Origin: JBOHDX01 sp050700835
GTDB lineage: Bacteria > Actinomycetota > Actinomycetes > Propionibacteriales > Nocardioidaceae
Reading direction: 5' to 3'
NCBI GenBank assembly: GCA_050700835.1
Contig: JBOHDX010000026.1
Span: forward strand, 31,715-95,714
DNA length: 64,000 nucleotides
A program made the position numbers and the translations under genes. The notes under the pieces were generated by a model. The model saw only the letters and a program-made list of their open reading frames with translations. It was not told the DNA's origin and ran no database searches. Every line of letters begins with the position of its first letter. Position 1 is the first letter of the stretch. Below are positions 1 to 8,282 of this stretch, piece by piece.

Positions 1-560
1 CGACGTCCTTCCAGCGAGTCGAGCAGTGCCGTCTCCTCGCCACAGATGTAGGCCCCCGCCCCGGCATGCACGATGACGTCCATATCGACGCCGGAGCCGA
101 GGATGTCGGTGCCGAGGTAGCCGGCGAGGTAGGCCTCCTGGACCGCGCGCTGCAGTCGGCGCACGACGTGCAGAACCTCGCCCCGGACGTAGATGAACGC
201 CTGCTGCGCCCGGATCGCGTACGCCGAGATGATCACACCTTCGACCAGCGTGTGCGGGCTCGCCATCATCAGCGGGATGTCCTTGCAGGTCCCGGGCTCC
301 GACTCGTCGGCGTTGACCACCAGGTAGTGCGGCTTGCCGTCGCCTTGCGGAATGAAGCCCCACTTCATCCCGGTGGGGAATCCGGCGCCGCCGCGGCCGC
401 GCAGCCCCGAGTCCTTGACCATCGTGATGAGCTCGTCCTGGTCGGTGTCGAGGGCCGTGCGCAGGGCCTGGTAGCCGCCGCTGCGCTCGTAGGACTCGAG
501 CGTCCACGCGCGGTCGGCGTCCCAGTTGTCGGTGAGGACGGGGGTGAGTGTGTCGGTCAC
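1..560 (-). CDS. nuoF: NADH-quinone oxidoreductase subunit F (N-terminal part; cut by window edge)
   Basis: FMN- and NADH-binding subunit of respiratory complex I, which oxidises NADH in the peripheral arm on the cytoplasmic side of the membrane. The visible part is the N-terminal 186 residues. It contains the glycine-rich stretch GLRGRGGAGFPTGMKWGF, then VVNADESEPGTCKD, and at the window edge AGAYICGEETALLDSLEGR; these are hallmark NuoF segments around the FMN and NADH sites. The C-terminal part with the N3 iron-sulfur cysteines lies outside the window. The GTG start (560-558) overlaps the nuoE stop by 4 nt (GTGA), which fixes the start and implies translational coupling. It is the last nuo gene visible of an A-B-C-D-E-F order. 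Confidence 0.95.
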   Translation of the reverse strand, partial: MTDTLTPVLTDNWDADRAWTLESYERSGGYQALRTALDTDQDELITMVKDSGLRGRGGAGFPTGMKWGFIPQGDGKPHYLVVNADESEPGTCKDIPLMMASPHTLVEGVIISAYAIRAQQAFIYVRGEVLHVVRRLQRAVQEAYLAGYLGTDILGSGVDMDVIVHAGAGAYICGEETALLDSLEGR

Positions 561-1519
561 GTCGCGTCCTTCCGGTCTGCGCCCTTGCGGCCCTGGCGAC
601 TCTTGCCCGCGCCGCCACTGCCCGACGTCTCGGCGACGTGCGTCTCGCCCTCGGCCCGCGCCGTGTCGGCCTGCGCCGCACCGCCGGTCGCGGACTCCGC
701 GGTCGCGGCCCGGCCAGACCGCTGATGCCGGTCCGCGGAGCCTCCAGCGGGCCGATCGGGAGCCTGCCAGCCGTGCTCACGCGCCATCACGAGCCCGACC
801 AGGCTCGCCGGGCCGGCGGCCGGCCCCTCGTCGGCACGGTCGTCGGGGAATCCCGCAAGCACCCGCTCGGCTTCACGCCATGTGCAGATCCGGGCGCCGC
901 GAGTGGCGGTCACGTCGCGTCCCGCCCGCAGGTCCTCGACCAGCGCGACGGCGGACTCGGGCGTCTGGTTGTCCATGAACTCCCAGTTGACGGTCATCAC
1001 CGGCGCGTAGTCGCAGGCGGCGTTGCACTCGATGTGCTCGAGGGTGACCCTGCCGTCAGGCGTCGTCTCGTCGTTGCCGACCTCAAGGTGCTCCTGCAGG
1101 CGCTTGAAGATCACGTCGCCCCCCATGACGGCGCACAACGTGTTGGTGCAGACCCCGACGTGGTAGTCACCGACGGGGCGGCGCTTGTACATCGTGTAGA
1201 AGGTGGCGACGCCGGACACCTCGGCCGCGCTGATCGCAAGGATCTGCGCGCACGCCTCGATCCCGCCCGGCGTGACGTAGCCCTCCTCGGCCTGGACGAG
1301 GTGCAGCATCGGCAGCAGCGCCGACCGCGGGTGGGGATAGCGCCCCGCGATCTCACGCAGCGCAGCGAGCACCGGCGCGGCCAGGGGCGGCGTGTCCGTG
1401 AGGACGCCAGGGCTGACCGCGACCGCGGTGTCGGTCGCCTCGTTGTCGCTGGACGACATCGCGGTATGCGCCGCGTCGTCCGACGTCGCGGCCGGGCCGG
1501 GCTGCTCGGCAGAGGTCAT
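557..1519 (-). CDS. nuoE: NADH-quinone oxidoreductase subunit E
   Basis: Thioredoxin-fold [2Fe-2S] subunit (cluster N1a) of complex I. About 320 residues. The four cluster ligands are visible as C124-x4-C129 (VCTNTLCA) and C165-x3-C169 (ECNAACDY). The protein is longer than typical NuoE because of a roughly 40-residue acidic N-terminal extension and a low-complexity, Ala/Gly/Arg-rich tail of about 75 residues after the core, ending GAGKSRQGRKGADRKDAT. The ATG at 1519 was chosen because it overlaps the nuoD stop (TGATG). An upstream in-frame reading would run back into nuoD and lacks support. The 3' end overlaps nuoF by 4 nt. The function of the tail is unknown. Confidence 0.95.
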   Translation of the reverse strand: MTSAEQPGPAATSDDAAHTAMSSSDNEATDTAVAVSPGVLTDTPPLAAPVLAALREIAGRYPHPRSALLPMLHLVQAEEGYVTPGGIEACAQILAISAAEVSGVATFYTMYKRRPVGDYHVGVCTNTLCAVMGGDVIFKRLQEHLEVGNDETTPDGRVTLEHIECNAACDYAPVMTVNWEFMDNQTPESAVALVEDLRAGRDVTATRGARICTWREAERVLAGFPDDRADEGPAAGPASLVGLVMAREHGWQAPDRPAGGSADRHQRSGRAATAESATGGAAQADTARAEGETHVAETSGSGGAGKSRQGRKGADRKDAT

Positions 1520-2862
1520 CAGCGGTCCACTCCACCCATGACGGGGTCGATGCTGGCGATGGCCACGATCACGTCGGCAACCATGCCCCCTTCGCTCATG
1601 ACCGATGTGCATTGCAGGTTGACGAACGACGGGTCACGGAAGTGAGCGCGGTACGGCCGGGTGCCGCCATCCGACACCACGTGGCAGGACAGCTCCCCCC
1701 GCGGCGACTCCACCGAGGTGTACACCTGGCCGGGTGGCACCCGGAAGCCCTCGGTCACCAGCTTGAAGTGGTGGATCAGCGCTTCCATCGACTCGCCCAT
1801 GATGTGGCGGATGTGGTCGAGGGAGTTGCCCATGCCGTCGGACCCCACGGCCAGCTGCGCCGGCCATGCGATCTTCTTGTCACCGATCATGACCGGCGCG
1901 CCCTCGAGGTCGGCTAGCCGGTCGGCGCACTGCTCGACGATGCGCAGTGACTCCCACATCTCGTCCAGACGGATCCGGAACCTGCCGTACGAGTCGCAGG
2001 TGTCCCAGGTAGCGACGTCGAAGTCGTAGCTGTCGTAGCCCCAGTAGGGCTGGGTCCTGCGCAGGTCCCAGGGGTAGCCGGTGGCCCGCAGCACCGGACC
2101 GCTCGCGCCCAGCGCGAGGCAGCCGGCGAGGTCGAGGTAGCCCACGTCGACCAGGCGGCCCTTGAAGATCGGGTTGGCGTTGCACAGGGCGGCGTACTCG
2201 GGAAGTCGCTTGCCCATCAGCTTGATGAACTCCCGGATCTGCTCCAGCGCGCCGGGAGGCATGTCCTGGGCGACGCCTCCGGGCCGGATGAACGCGTGGT
2301 TCATCCGCAAGCCGGTGATCAGCTCGAACAGGTCGAGGACCAGCTCGCGCTCCCGGAACCCGATCGTCATCACGGTCAGGGCACCGATCTCCATGCCACC
2401 GGTGGCGATGGCCACCAGGTGCGAAGAGATGCGGTTCAGCTCCATCAGCAGGACCCGCATCACCGTGGCCTTCTCGGGCACGTCGCCCTCGATGCCGAGC
2501 AGCTGCTCGACCCCCATGACGTAGGCGGCCTCGTTGTAGAACGGGGAGAGGTAGTCCATCCGGGTGCAGAACGTCACGCCCTGAGTCCAGTTGCGGTACT
2601 CCATGTTCTTCTCGATGCCCGTGTGCAGGTAGCCGATGCCGCACCGTGCCTCGGTCACCGTCTCTCCCTCGAGCTCGAGGATGAGCCGGAGCACACCATG
2701 GGTCGACGGGTGCTGAGGACCCATGTTGACGACCACGCGCTCGTTGTGGGACTCGGCCACCCCCGAGGCGACGGAGTCCCAGTCCTGGCCGGTGACGGTG
2801 AACACTCGACCGGAGGTGGTCTCCTGCTCCGTCGCGGCGTAGGGGTCGGCGGTCTGGCTCAT
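1519..2862 (-). CDS. nuoD: NADH-quinone oxidoreductase subunit D
   Basis: 49-kDa-type subunit of complex I that helps form the quinone-binding cavity between the peripheral and membrane arms. The length of 447 residues is normal for the family. Diagnostic segments are visible: NMGPQHPSTHGVLRL near residue 45, GYLHTGIEKNMEYRNW near 75, the run of conserved residues through RISSHLVAIATGGMEIGA, and the C-terminal ESPRGELSCHVVSDGG. The His and Tyr residues contacting quinone in the family lie in the HPSTHG and following segments. Start (2862) and stop (1519-1521) overlap neighbouring nuo genes by one base each, so this gene sits in a tightly coupled operon. Confidence 0.97.
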   Translation of the reverse strand: MSQTADPYAATEQETTSGRVFTVTGQDWDSVASGVAESHNERVVVNMGPQHPSTHGVLRLILELEGETVTEARCGIGYLHTGIEKNMEYRNWTQGVTFCTRMDYLSPFYNEAAYVMGVEQLLGIEGDVPEKATVMRVLLMELNRISSHLVAIATGGMEIGALTVMTIGFRERELVLDLFELITGLRMNHAFIRPGGVAQDMPPGALEQIREFIKLMGKRLPEYAALCNANPIFKGRLVDVGYLDLAGCLALGASGPVLRATGYPWDLRRTQPYWGYDSYDFDVATWDTCDSYGRFRIRLDEMWESLRIVEQCADRLADLEGAPVMIGDKKIAWPAQLAVGSDGMGNSLDHIRHIMGESMEALIHHFKLVTEGFRVPPGQVYTSVESPRGELSCHVVSDGGTRPYRAHFRDPSFVNLQCTSVMSEGGMVADVIVAIASIDPVMGGVDR

Positions 2863-3719
2863 CAGTTGTAGGCCCTCCGGGTGTCCGGCGGCGGGATGGT
2901 CGCGCCCTTGTACTCGACGGGGACCCCACCGAGCGGGTAGTCCTTGCGCTGCGGATGCCCCGGCCAGTCGTCCGGCATCTCGATCCGGGTCAGGGCGGGG
3001 TGCCCGTCGAAGATGATGCCGAAGAAGTCGTACGTCTCACGCTCGTGCCAGTCCGCAGTCGGGTAGACGCCTACGACGGAAGGGATGTGCGGATCGTCGT
3101 CGGGCGCGGTGACCTCGACCCGGATACGCCGGTTGTGGGTCATCGACAACAGGTGGTAGACGGCGTGCAGCTCACGGCCGGTCTCCTCGGGGTAGTGAAC
3201 CCCCGACACCCCGCTGCAGAACTCGAAGCGGAGCGCCTCGTCGTCGCGCAGGTGCTGCGCGACCGCGGGCAGGTGCGCCCGATCGACATAGAAGGTGATC
3301 TGGTTGCGGTCGACCACGACCTTCTCGACGGCCGCGGCGGACGTCGCGGGGATCAGCTCGGCGAGCCGGTCGGCGACCGCGTCGAACCAGCCGCCGTAGG
3401 GCCGGGGGCTCTGGCCCGGGACCACGACCGGGCGGGTGAGACCGCCGTAGCCGGACGTGTCGCCGGTGCCGCGCACCCCGAACATGCCCTCCCGGACCTC
3501 GACCACCTCGAGCTCACGCGGCTCGGTCCCGGGCGGCGCCGGCAGGGTGTTCTCGGGCATCGTCTGGTGGGCCGTGGTGGGTTGGTCGTCCGCGTGCGGG
3601 GTAGTGCCGATCTCCGGCTCCTCGGGACCGACTGAGTCTTCCGCCAGCAGGTCGTCGGGGCTGGCCGAACCGGAGCGGGTGCCGGGAGGCGTGACCTCCG
3701 GGCGCTCGTCGTCGCTCAC
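2862..3719 (-). CDS. nuoC: NADH-quinone oxidoreductase subunit C
   Basis: 30-kDa-type subunit of complex I that joins NuoD and NuoB in the connecting module. The start is the GTG at 3719, overlapping the nuoB stop by 4 nt (GTGA), giving 285 residues. The first 80 or so residues are an acidic Pro/Glu/Asp-rich extension (VSDDERPEVTPPGTRSGSAS...), as in several actinobacterial NuoC proteins. The conserved core follows, with YHLLSMTHNRRIRVEVTAP and the signature ERETYDFFGIIFDGHPALTR, then DYPLGGVPVEYKGA near the C-terminus. A much longer open frame upstream in the same phase runs through nuoB and nuoA and is not the real gene. Confidence 0.96.
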   Translation of the reverse strand: MSDDERPEVTPPGTRSGSASPDDLLAEDSVGPEEPEIGTTPHADDQPTTAHQTMPENTLPAPPGTEPRELEVVEVREGMFGVRGTGDTSGYGGLTRPVVVPGQSPRPYGGWFDAVADRLAELIPATSAAAVEKVVVDRNQITFYVDRAHLPAVAQHLRDDEALRFEFCSGVSGVHYPEETGRELHAVYHLLSMTHNRRIRVEVTAPDDDPHIPSVVGVYPTADWHERETYDFFGIIFDGHPALTRIEMPDDWPGHPQRKDYPLGGVPVEYKGATIPPPDTRRAYN

Positions 3720-4270
3720 CGAAGGAGTCCCTTCATCTGCGACGTCGGCGTCGCCGCCAGGGCCTCGCTCTCCTGCTGCTTGATCTGCTTCACCCGGTGC
3801 TCGCCGAGCTTGGAGTGCTGCACCTGGTCGTGCAGCTTCAGGATCGCGTCGATCAGCATCTCCGGCCGCGGCGGGCAGCCCGGGAGGTACATGTCGACCG
3901 GCACGACGTGGTCGACGCCCTGCAGGATCGCGTAGTTGTTGAACATGCCGCCCGAGCTGGCGCAGACGCCCATCGCGAGCACCCACTTGGGGCCGGGCAT
4001 CTGGTCGTAGATCTGTCGCAGCACCGGCGCCATCTTCTGGCTGACCCGGCCGGCGACGATCATCAGGTCGGCCTGGCGTGGCGACGCACGGAACACCTCC
4101 ATGCCGAACCGCCCGAGGTCGTAGCGCGGACCGCCCGAGGTCATCATCTCGATGGCGCAACACGCGAGTCCGAACGTGGCCGGCCAGAAGGACGCCTTGC
4201 GGAAGTAGCCGGCGACGCCTTCGACGGTCGTCAGCAGCACGCCGCTGGGGAGCTTCTCCTCGATGCCCAT
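3716..4270 (-). CDS. nuoB: NADH-quinone oxidoreductase subunit B
   Basis: PSST-type subunit carrying the [4Fe-4S] cluster N2, the last relay that hands electrons to quinone. 184 residues. All four cluster ligands are visible: the adjacent pair C37-C38 in FGLACCAIEMM, C103 in MGVCASSGGMF, and C132 in LPGCPPRPEM. The ATG at 4270 lies 3 nt downstream of the nuoA stop, and the 3' end overlaps nuoC by 4 nt. It is intact and normal in length. Confidence 0.97.
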   Translation of the reverse strand: MGIEEKLPSGVLLTTVEGVAGYFRKASFWPATFGLACCAIEMMTSGGPRYDLGRFGMEVFRASPRQADLMIVAGRVSQKMAPVLRQIYDQMPGPKWVLAMGVCASSGGMFNNYAILQGVDHVVPVDMYLPGCPPRPEMLIDAILKLHDQVQHSKLGEHRVKQIKQQESEALAATPTSQMKGLLR

Positions 4271-4273
4271 GGA

Positions 4274-4633
4274 TCAGTCCCACTCCAGTCCACCGCGGCG
4301 CCACACGTACGCGTAGGCGACGAACACGGTACCGATGAACAGAACCATCTCGACCAGGCCGTACCAGGAGAGCGCGTCGAACGCGACCGCGAACGGGTAC
4401 AAGAAGATGATCTCGATGTCGAAGACGATGAACAGCATGGCGGTGATGAAGTACTTCACCGGGAACCGGCCGCCTCCGACGGGCTGCGGGGTGGGCTCGA
4501 TGCCGCACTCGTAGGAGTCGAGGCGGGCCCGGTTGTAGCGCCGGGGCCCGGTGAGCGTGCTCATGACGACCGAGAAGATCGCGAACGCCGCCGCCAGCGC
4601 GCCGAGCGCGAGGATCGGGACATAGGCACTCAC
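4274..4633 (-). CDS. nuoA: NADH-quinone oxidoreductase subunit A
   Basis: Small membrane subunit of complex I. 119 residues with three predicted transmembrane segments: residues 5-27, roughly 62-84 (FITAMLFIVFDIEIIFLYPF), and 90-112. The loop signature LDSYECGIEP, with the conserved Cys seen in this subunit family, lies around residues 38-47. The GTG start at 4633 is preceded by a strong purine-rich Shine-Dalgarno (GAGGGGAGGG), so nuoA is well translated although it follows menJ by only 100 bp. It is the first nuo gene; nuoB follows immediately. Confidence 0.96.
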   Translation of the reverse strand: MSAYVPILALGALAAAFAIFSVVMSTLTGPRRYNRARLDSYECGIEPTPQPVGGGRFPVKYFITAMLFIVFDIEIIFLYPFAVAFDALSWYGLVEMVLFIGTVFVAYAYVWRRGGLEWD

Positions 4634-4733
4634 GCGGGTGCCCTCCCCTCGTCATGGAGACCGGCGCACACAGGGGATGTGGTCGGGATCGCCATCCTAG
4701 GACCGCTGTTTGCGGGCCTTGTGTCGGGGCACT

Positions 4734-6038
4734 TCATGCGGCCGGCGCCACCTTGGACAGGGCGTTGATGATCCGGTCGCTGACGTCGCCGTCGCGCACA
4801 TCGGTGAGGTTGGCCAGCAGCTTGAGGGTGAACTTCATCAACCGTTCGTGGTGCAAGCCGTGCTGGGTTGCGAGCCGCATCACCTTCGGGTTGCCGATCA
4901 GCCTGACGAAGACCCGGCCCAGGGTGTAGTAGCCGCCGTAGCGCGCGTCGAGGGCCGCAGGGTACGCCGCCAGCGCGCGTTCGCGATCAGCGTCCGGGCG
5001 ACCCAGCGCCTGCGCGATCACCTCGGCCGCCATGGTCCCGGACTCGAGGGCGTAGGCGATCCCTTCGCCGTTGAACGGGTTGACCATGCCTCCTGCGTCA
5101 CCGACCAGCAGGACGCCGCGTGAGTAGTGCGGCTTGCGGTTGAAGCCCATCGGCAGCGCCGCCCCGCGTACTGGCGCCGTCATGTTCGGCTCGCGGAAGC
5201 CCCACTCCTCCGGGGTGCTGTCCAGCCAGCGGCTCAGCAGGTTCTTGTAGTCGACGTTGCGGAACGCCGCCGAGGTGTTCAGGATGCCCAGACCGACGTT
5301 GCAGGTGCCGTCGCCGACGCCGAAGATCCAGCCGTAGCCGGGCAGCAGCGACCCCTCGGGGCGTTGCCGGTCCGGGCGGCTGTCCCACAGCTCCAGCCAG
5401 GACTCGAGCCAGTCGTCGTCGTGCCGCGGACTGGTGTAGTAGGTGCGGACGGCCACGCCCATCGGCCGGTTGTCCCGCTTGGCGAGGCCCATCGACAGGG
5501 CCAGCCGGGCGGAGTTGCCGTCCGCGGCGACGACGACGGGCGCATGGAACGTCAGCTCGGCGCCGGCCTTGCGTCCGGCGTCGTCGACGGCGCGGGCGCG
5601 GACACCGACCACCCGACCCGTCGCGTCGGCAACGGGACCGGTGACAGCGGTGCGCTCGCGCAGCTGCGCCCCGGCCTTCTGCGCGTGACGGGCCAGCGTC
5701 TCGTCGAAGTCCATCCGCGTGCGGACCAGGCCGTAGCCCGGGTAGTCGGCCAGGTCGGGCCACGGCAGCTCGAGCGTGGTGCCGCCGCCCACGATCCGCA
5801 GGCCCTGGTTCTTGATCCAGCCGGGGGCGTCGACGTCGATGCCGAGCGCCAACAGCTGACGCACCGCGCGTGGGGTGAGCCCGTCACCGCAGACCTTCTC
5901 GCGCGGGAACGCGGTCCTCTCCAGCACCATGACGTTGAGGCCCGCGTTGGCCAGGTGGTACGCCGCCGCCGAGCCTGCGGGGCCGGCGCCGACGACGATG
6001 ACGTCGGCGTCCCGCTCGGGGGCGTGCGTCGCGGTCAT
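4734..6038 (-). CDS. menJ: Geranylgeranyl-reductase-family FAD enzyme, probable menaquinone reductase MenJ
   Basis: FAD-dependent oxidoreductase of 434 residues. The N-terminal dinucleotide fold reads DVIVVGAGPAGSAAAYHLA (residues about 11-29), followed by FPREKVCGDGLTPRAV, the signature of geranylgeranyl reductase and related proteins. A second FAD contact appears as LLVGDAGGMVNPFNGEGIAYALESG near residue 300. In mycobacteria the equivalent protein, MenJ, saturates one isoprenyl unit of menaquinone. Its position between menG and nuoA supports the same role here, but substrate assignment is inference. The ATG at 6038 follows GAAGGAAG, a good Shine-Dalgarno. A Rex-like palindrome lies about 63 bp upstream. 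An upstream in-frame ATG at 6092 is possible but lacks a ribosome site. Confidence 0.88.
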   Translation of the reverse strand: MTATHAPERDADVIVVGAGPAGSAAAYHLANAGLNVMVLERTAFPREKVCGDGLTPRAVRQLLALGIDVDAPGWIKNQGLRIVGGGTTLELPWPDLADYPGYGLVRTRMDFDETLARHAQKAGAQLRERTAVTGPVADATGRVVGVRARAVDDAGRKAGAELTFHAPVVVAADGNSARLALSMGLAKRDNRPMGVAVRTYYTSPRHDDDWLESWLELWDSRPDRQRPEGSLLPGYGWIFGVGDGTCNVGLGILNTSAAFRNVDYKNLLSRWLDSTPEEWGFREPNMTAPVRGAALPMGFNRKPHYSRGVLLVGDAGGMVNPFNGEGIAYALESGTMAAEVIAQALGRPDADRERALAAYPAALDARYGGYYTLGRVFVRLIGNPKVMRLATQHGLHHERLMKFTLKLLANLTDVRDGDVSDRIINALSKVAPAA

Positions 6039-6101
6039 GGCTTCCTTCGAACGGTCTTGGTGCGGTCGTCGCCGACTGCTGGGCCCACCCATCCCGTGAG
6101 T

Positions 6102-6119
6102 TCGTGAAACGCTTCACGA
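6102..6119. promoter_or_regulatory. Candidate Rex operator upstream of menJ-nuo
   Basis: A perfect inverted repeat TCGTGAA-ACGC-TTCACGA. It has the 18-bp geometry of actinobacterial Rex sites (TTGTGAA, 4 bp, TTCACAA), differing only by C/G at the second position of each arm. It lies in the gap between menG and menJ, about 63 bp before the menJ start, so it could control menJ and the nuo genes behind it. A rex gene is present in this window at 36757-37434. Assignment to Rex is inferred from the motif and the target genes. Confidence 0.6.
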
Positions 6120-6167
6120 GAGCCGTGGGTCAGTCTAGAACCGACCCAGGCCGCGGCGCGAGCGCGG

Positions 6168-6860
6168 TCACGGTGCAACGGCGTGGTGCAGCGCCACGAC
6201 GCCTCCGGTGAGGTTGCGCCACTGCACATGGCTCCAGCCCGCAGCGGCGATTCGCGCTGCCAGCCCGGCCTGGTCCGGCCAGGCACGGATCGACTCGGCG
6301 AGGTAGACGTAGGCGTCCGGGTTGGACGACATCGCGCGCGCCACTGGGGGCAGGGCGCGCATGAGGTACTCGGTGTAGACGGTGCGGAACGGCGTCCACG
6401 TGGGCGCACTGAACTCGCAGACCACCAGCCGGCCGCCGGGGCGGGTCACCCGCCGCATCTCGCGGAGCCCGGCGTCCGCGTGGACGACGTTGCGCAGTCC
6501 GAACGAGATCGTGACCGCGTCGAACGTGGCCGCCGGGAACGGCAGCCGGGTGGCGTCGCCCGCAGTGAACGGCAGCCGAGGCCTGGCGTGCTTGCCGACC
6601 GAGAGCATTCCGGTGGACAGGTCGCACGGCACCACCAGGGCGCCGGCGGCCGCGAATGGTTCGCTGGACGTACCGGTTCCCGCCGCCAGGTCGAGCACCC
6701 GCTCACCCGGCTGAGCCGCGACCATCTCGACGACCCGGCGACGCCACCGCCGGTCCTGTCCCAGCGACAGCACGTCGTTGGTCACGTCGTAGCGCCGGGC
6801 CACGCCGTCGAACATGGCCGCGACGTCGCGCGGCTTCTTGTCCAGGGTCGCGCGGGTCAC
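6168..6860 (-). CDS. menG: Demethylmenaquinone methyltransferase
   Basis: SAM-dependent C-methyltransferase for the last step of menaquinone synthesis (UbiE/MenG family). 230 residues. Family signatures are visible: VAAMFDGVARRYDVTNDVLS near the N-terminus, the SAM motif VLDLAAGTGTSSEPF near residue 47, FGLRNVVHADAGLREMRRV, and RPGGRLVVCEFSAP. The GTG at 6860 was chosen because it precedes the conserved RATLDKKPRDVAAMF and has GAGGGTAGG just upstream. It is divergent from menF, with only 53 bp between the two starts, so the promoters must be back to back. Confidence 0.95.
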   Translation of the reverse strand: MTRATLDKKPRDVAAMFDGVARRYDVTNDVLSLGQDRRWRRRVVEMVAAQPGERVLDLAAGTGTSSEPFAAAGALVVPCDLSTGMLSVGKHARPRLPFTAGDATRLPFPAATFDAVTISFGLRNVVHADAGLREMRRVTRPGGRLVVCEFSAPTWTPFRTVYTEYLMRALPPVARAMSSNPDAYVYLAESIRAWPDQAGLAARIAAAGWSHVQWRNLTGGVVALHHAVAP

Positions 6861-6913
6861 CTGCCTACCCTCGCACGGCGCTGGTCGCCCCCCGCGCCGT
6901 ACCCTTGGCGGCT

Positions 6914-8191
6914 GTGACGACCGTGGCCCCCGCCGATCCCGCCGCGACACCCGTCGTTGCCCGGACCTCCCGGATCGACGACCCGGGACCGCTGCTCGAC
7001 CTGTTGCCACCGGTCGACCCCGTCACGTGGGTCCGCAACGGCGAGGGCCTCGTCGGGTGGGGGAACGCGTTGTCCATCAGTCCCCACGGCCCGTCCCGAT
7101 TCGCCGACGCGCAGCGCTGGTGGGCCGACGTCGTCGGGCGTGCCGTGGTCCGCGACGAGCTGGGGCTGCCCGGCTCGGGACTCGTGGCCTTCGGCTCGTT
7201 CGCGTTCGCCGACGGGTCCGGCGCGGCATCGTCGATGCTCGTGCCGGAGGTTGTGATCGGGCACAGCCGACGCGATGGCGAGCCGCTCTGGTGGGTGACG
7301 ACGGTGTCGACGTCCGCGCTCCCCGGCGTACCCGACCTGTCGCCCGCATCGCCGCCCGCCTCGCCGGTCGCTCTGCGCTACGCCGACGGTGCGATGTCCG
7401 GCGCTGACTGGGCGCACCAGGTGCACGAGGCCGTGCGGCGGATCGGCTCCTCCGGGCTGGAGAAGGTGGTGCTGGCCCGCGACCTGCTGGCGATCAGCGA
7501 CACGCAGATCGACGTCCGTTGGCCGCTGCGGCGCCTGGCCTCGTCGTACCCGAGCTGCTGGACGTACCACGTCCGCGGGCTCTTCGGCGCGACACCGGAG
7601 ATGCTGGTGCGCCGCGAACGCGGGCTGGTCACGTCCCGGGTGCTCGCCGGCACGATCCGGCGCACCGGCGACGACGCGCATGACCTCGCCCTGGCCGGGG
7701 CGCTGGCCAGGTCCAGCAAAGACCTCGAGGAGCACGAGTACGCGGTGCGCTCGGTGGCGCACGCGCTGGCCCCGCACTGCACCAGCATGAACGTTCCGGA
7801 AGCGCCGTTCGTGCTGCATCTCCCCAACGTGATGCACCTGGCATCCGACGTCGCCGGCGTCATCGGTCCGGCCGACGGCGACAGCAACGCTCTTGCCCTC
7901 GCGGCCGCTCTGCATCCCTCGGCCGCGGTGGGCGGCACGCCGTCCGACCTCTCCGTTGACACGATCGCGGAGCTGGAGCAGATGGACCGCGAGCGCTACG
8001 CCGGGCCGGTCGGCTGGATCGACGCGGGCGGCGACGGAGAGTGGGGCATCGCCTTGCGCTGCGGCATCGTCGACGGTGCGCGGGTCCGGTTGTTCGCCGG
8101 GTGCGGCATCGTCGCCGGGTCCGAGCCGGAGTCGGAGCTGGCCGAGGCGCAGGCGAAGTTCGTGCCCGTCCGGGACGCCCTCGGCGACTGA
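6914..8191 (+). CDS. menF: Isochorismate synthase
   Basis: Chorismate-binding enzyme converting chorismate to isochorismate, the entry step of the classical menaquinone route. 425 residues from the GTG at 6914. The catalytic domain is clear in the C-terminal half: SSGLEKVVLARDLLAI, GLFGATPEMLVRRERGLVTS, RVLAGTIRRTG, the LHPSAAVGGTPSD segment, and YAGPVGWIDAGGDGEWGIALR. The start is supported by a TACCCT box ending 8 nt upstream, consistent with a leaderless mRNA. EntC/DhbC-type enzymes for siderophores share the fold, but the neighbours menG and menD argue for menaquinone. It converges on the AraC-type gene. Confidence 0.92.
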   Translation: MTTVAPADPAATPVVARTSRIDDPGPLLDLLPPVDPVTWVRNGEGLVGWGNALSISPHGPSRFADAQRWWADVVGRAVVRDELGLPGSGLVAFGSFAFADGSGAASSMLVPEVVIGHSRRDGEPLWWVTTVSTSALPGVPDLSPASPPASPVALRYADGAMSGADWAHQVHEAVRRIGSSGLEKVVLARDLLAISDTQIDVRWPLRRLASSYPSCWTYHVRGLFGATPEMLVRRERGLVTSRVLAGTIRRTGDDAHDLALAGALARSSKDLEEHEYAVRSVAHALAPHCTSMNVPEAPFVLHLPNVMHLASDVAGVIGPADGDSNALALAAALHPSAAVGGTPSDLSVDTIAELEQMDRERYAGPVGWIDAGGDGEWGIALRCGIVDGARVRLFAGCGIVAGSEPESELAEAQAKFVPVRDALGD

Positions 8192-8282
8192 CGCCGCGAG
8201 CTCACGTTTCGAGGCGACTGAGGTGGGGCAGACCGGCCCGCAAGTGCGATCTCGCTTCCGCGGCGAGCCGCGAGGCAGCCGG

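Noticed and set aside
3720..4655. N-terminal extension of nuoC through nuoB and nuoA
   Set aside because: Arginine/proline-rich shadow translation; the real start is the GTG overlapping the nuoB stop.
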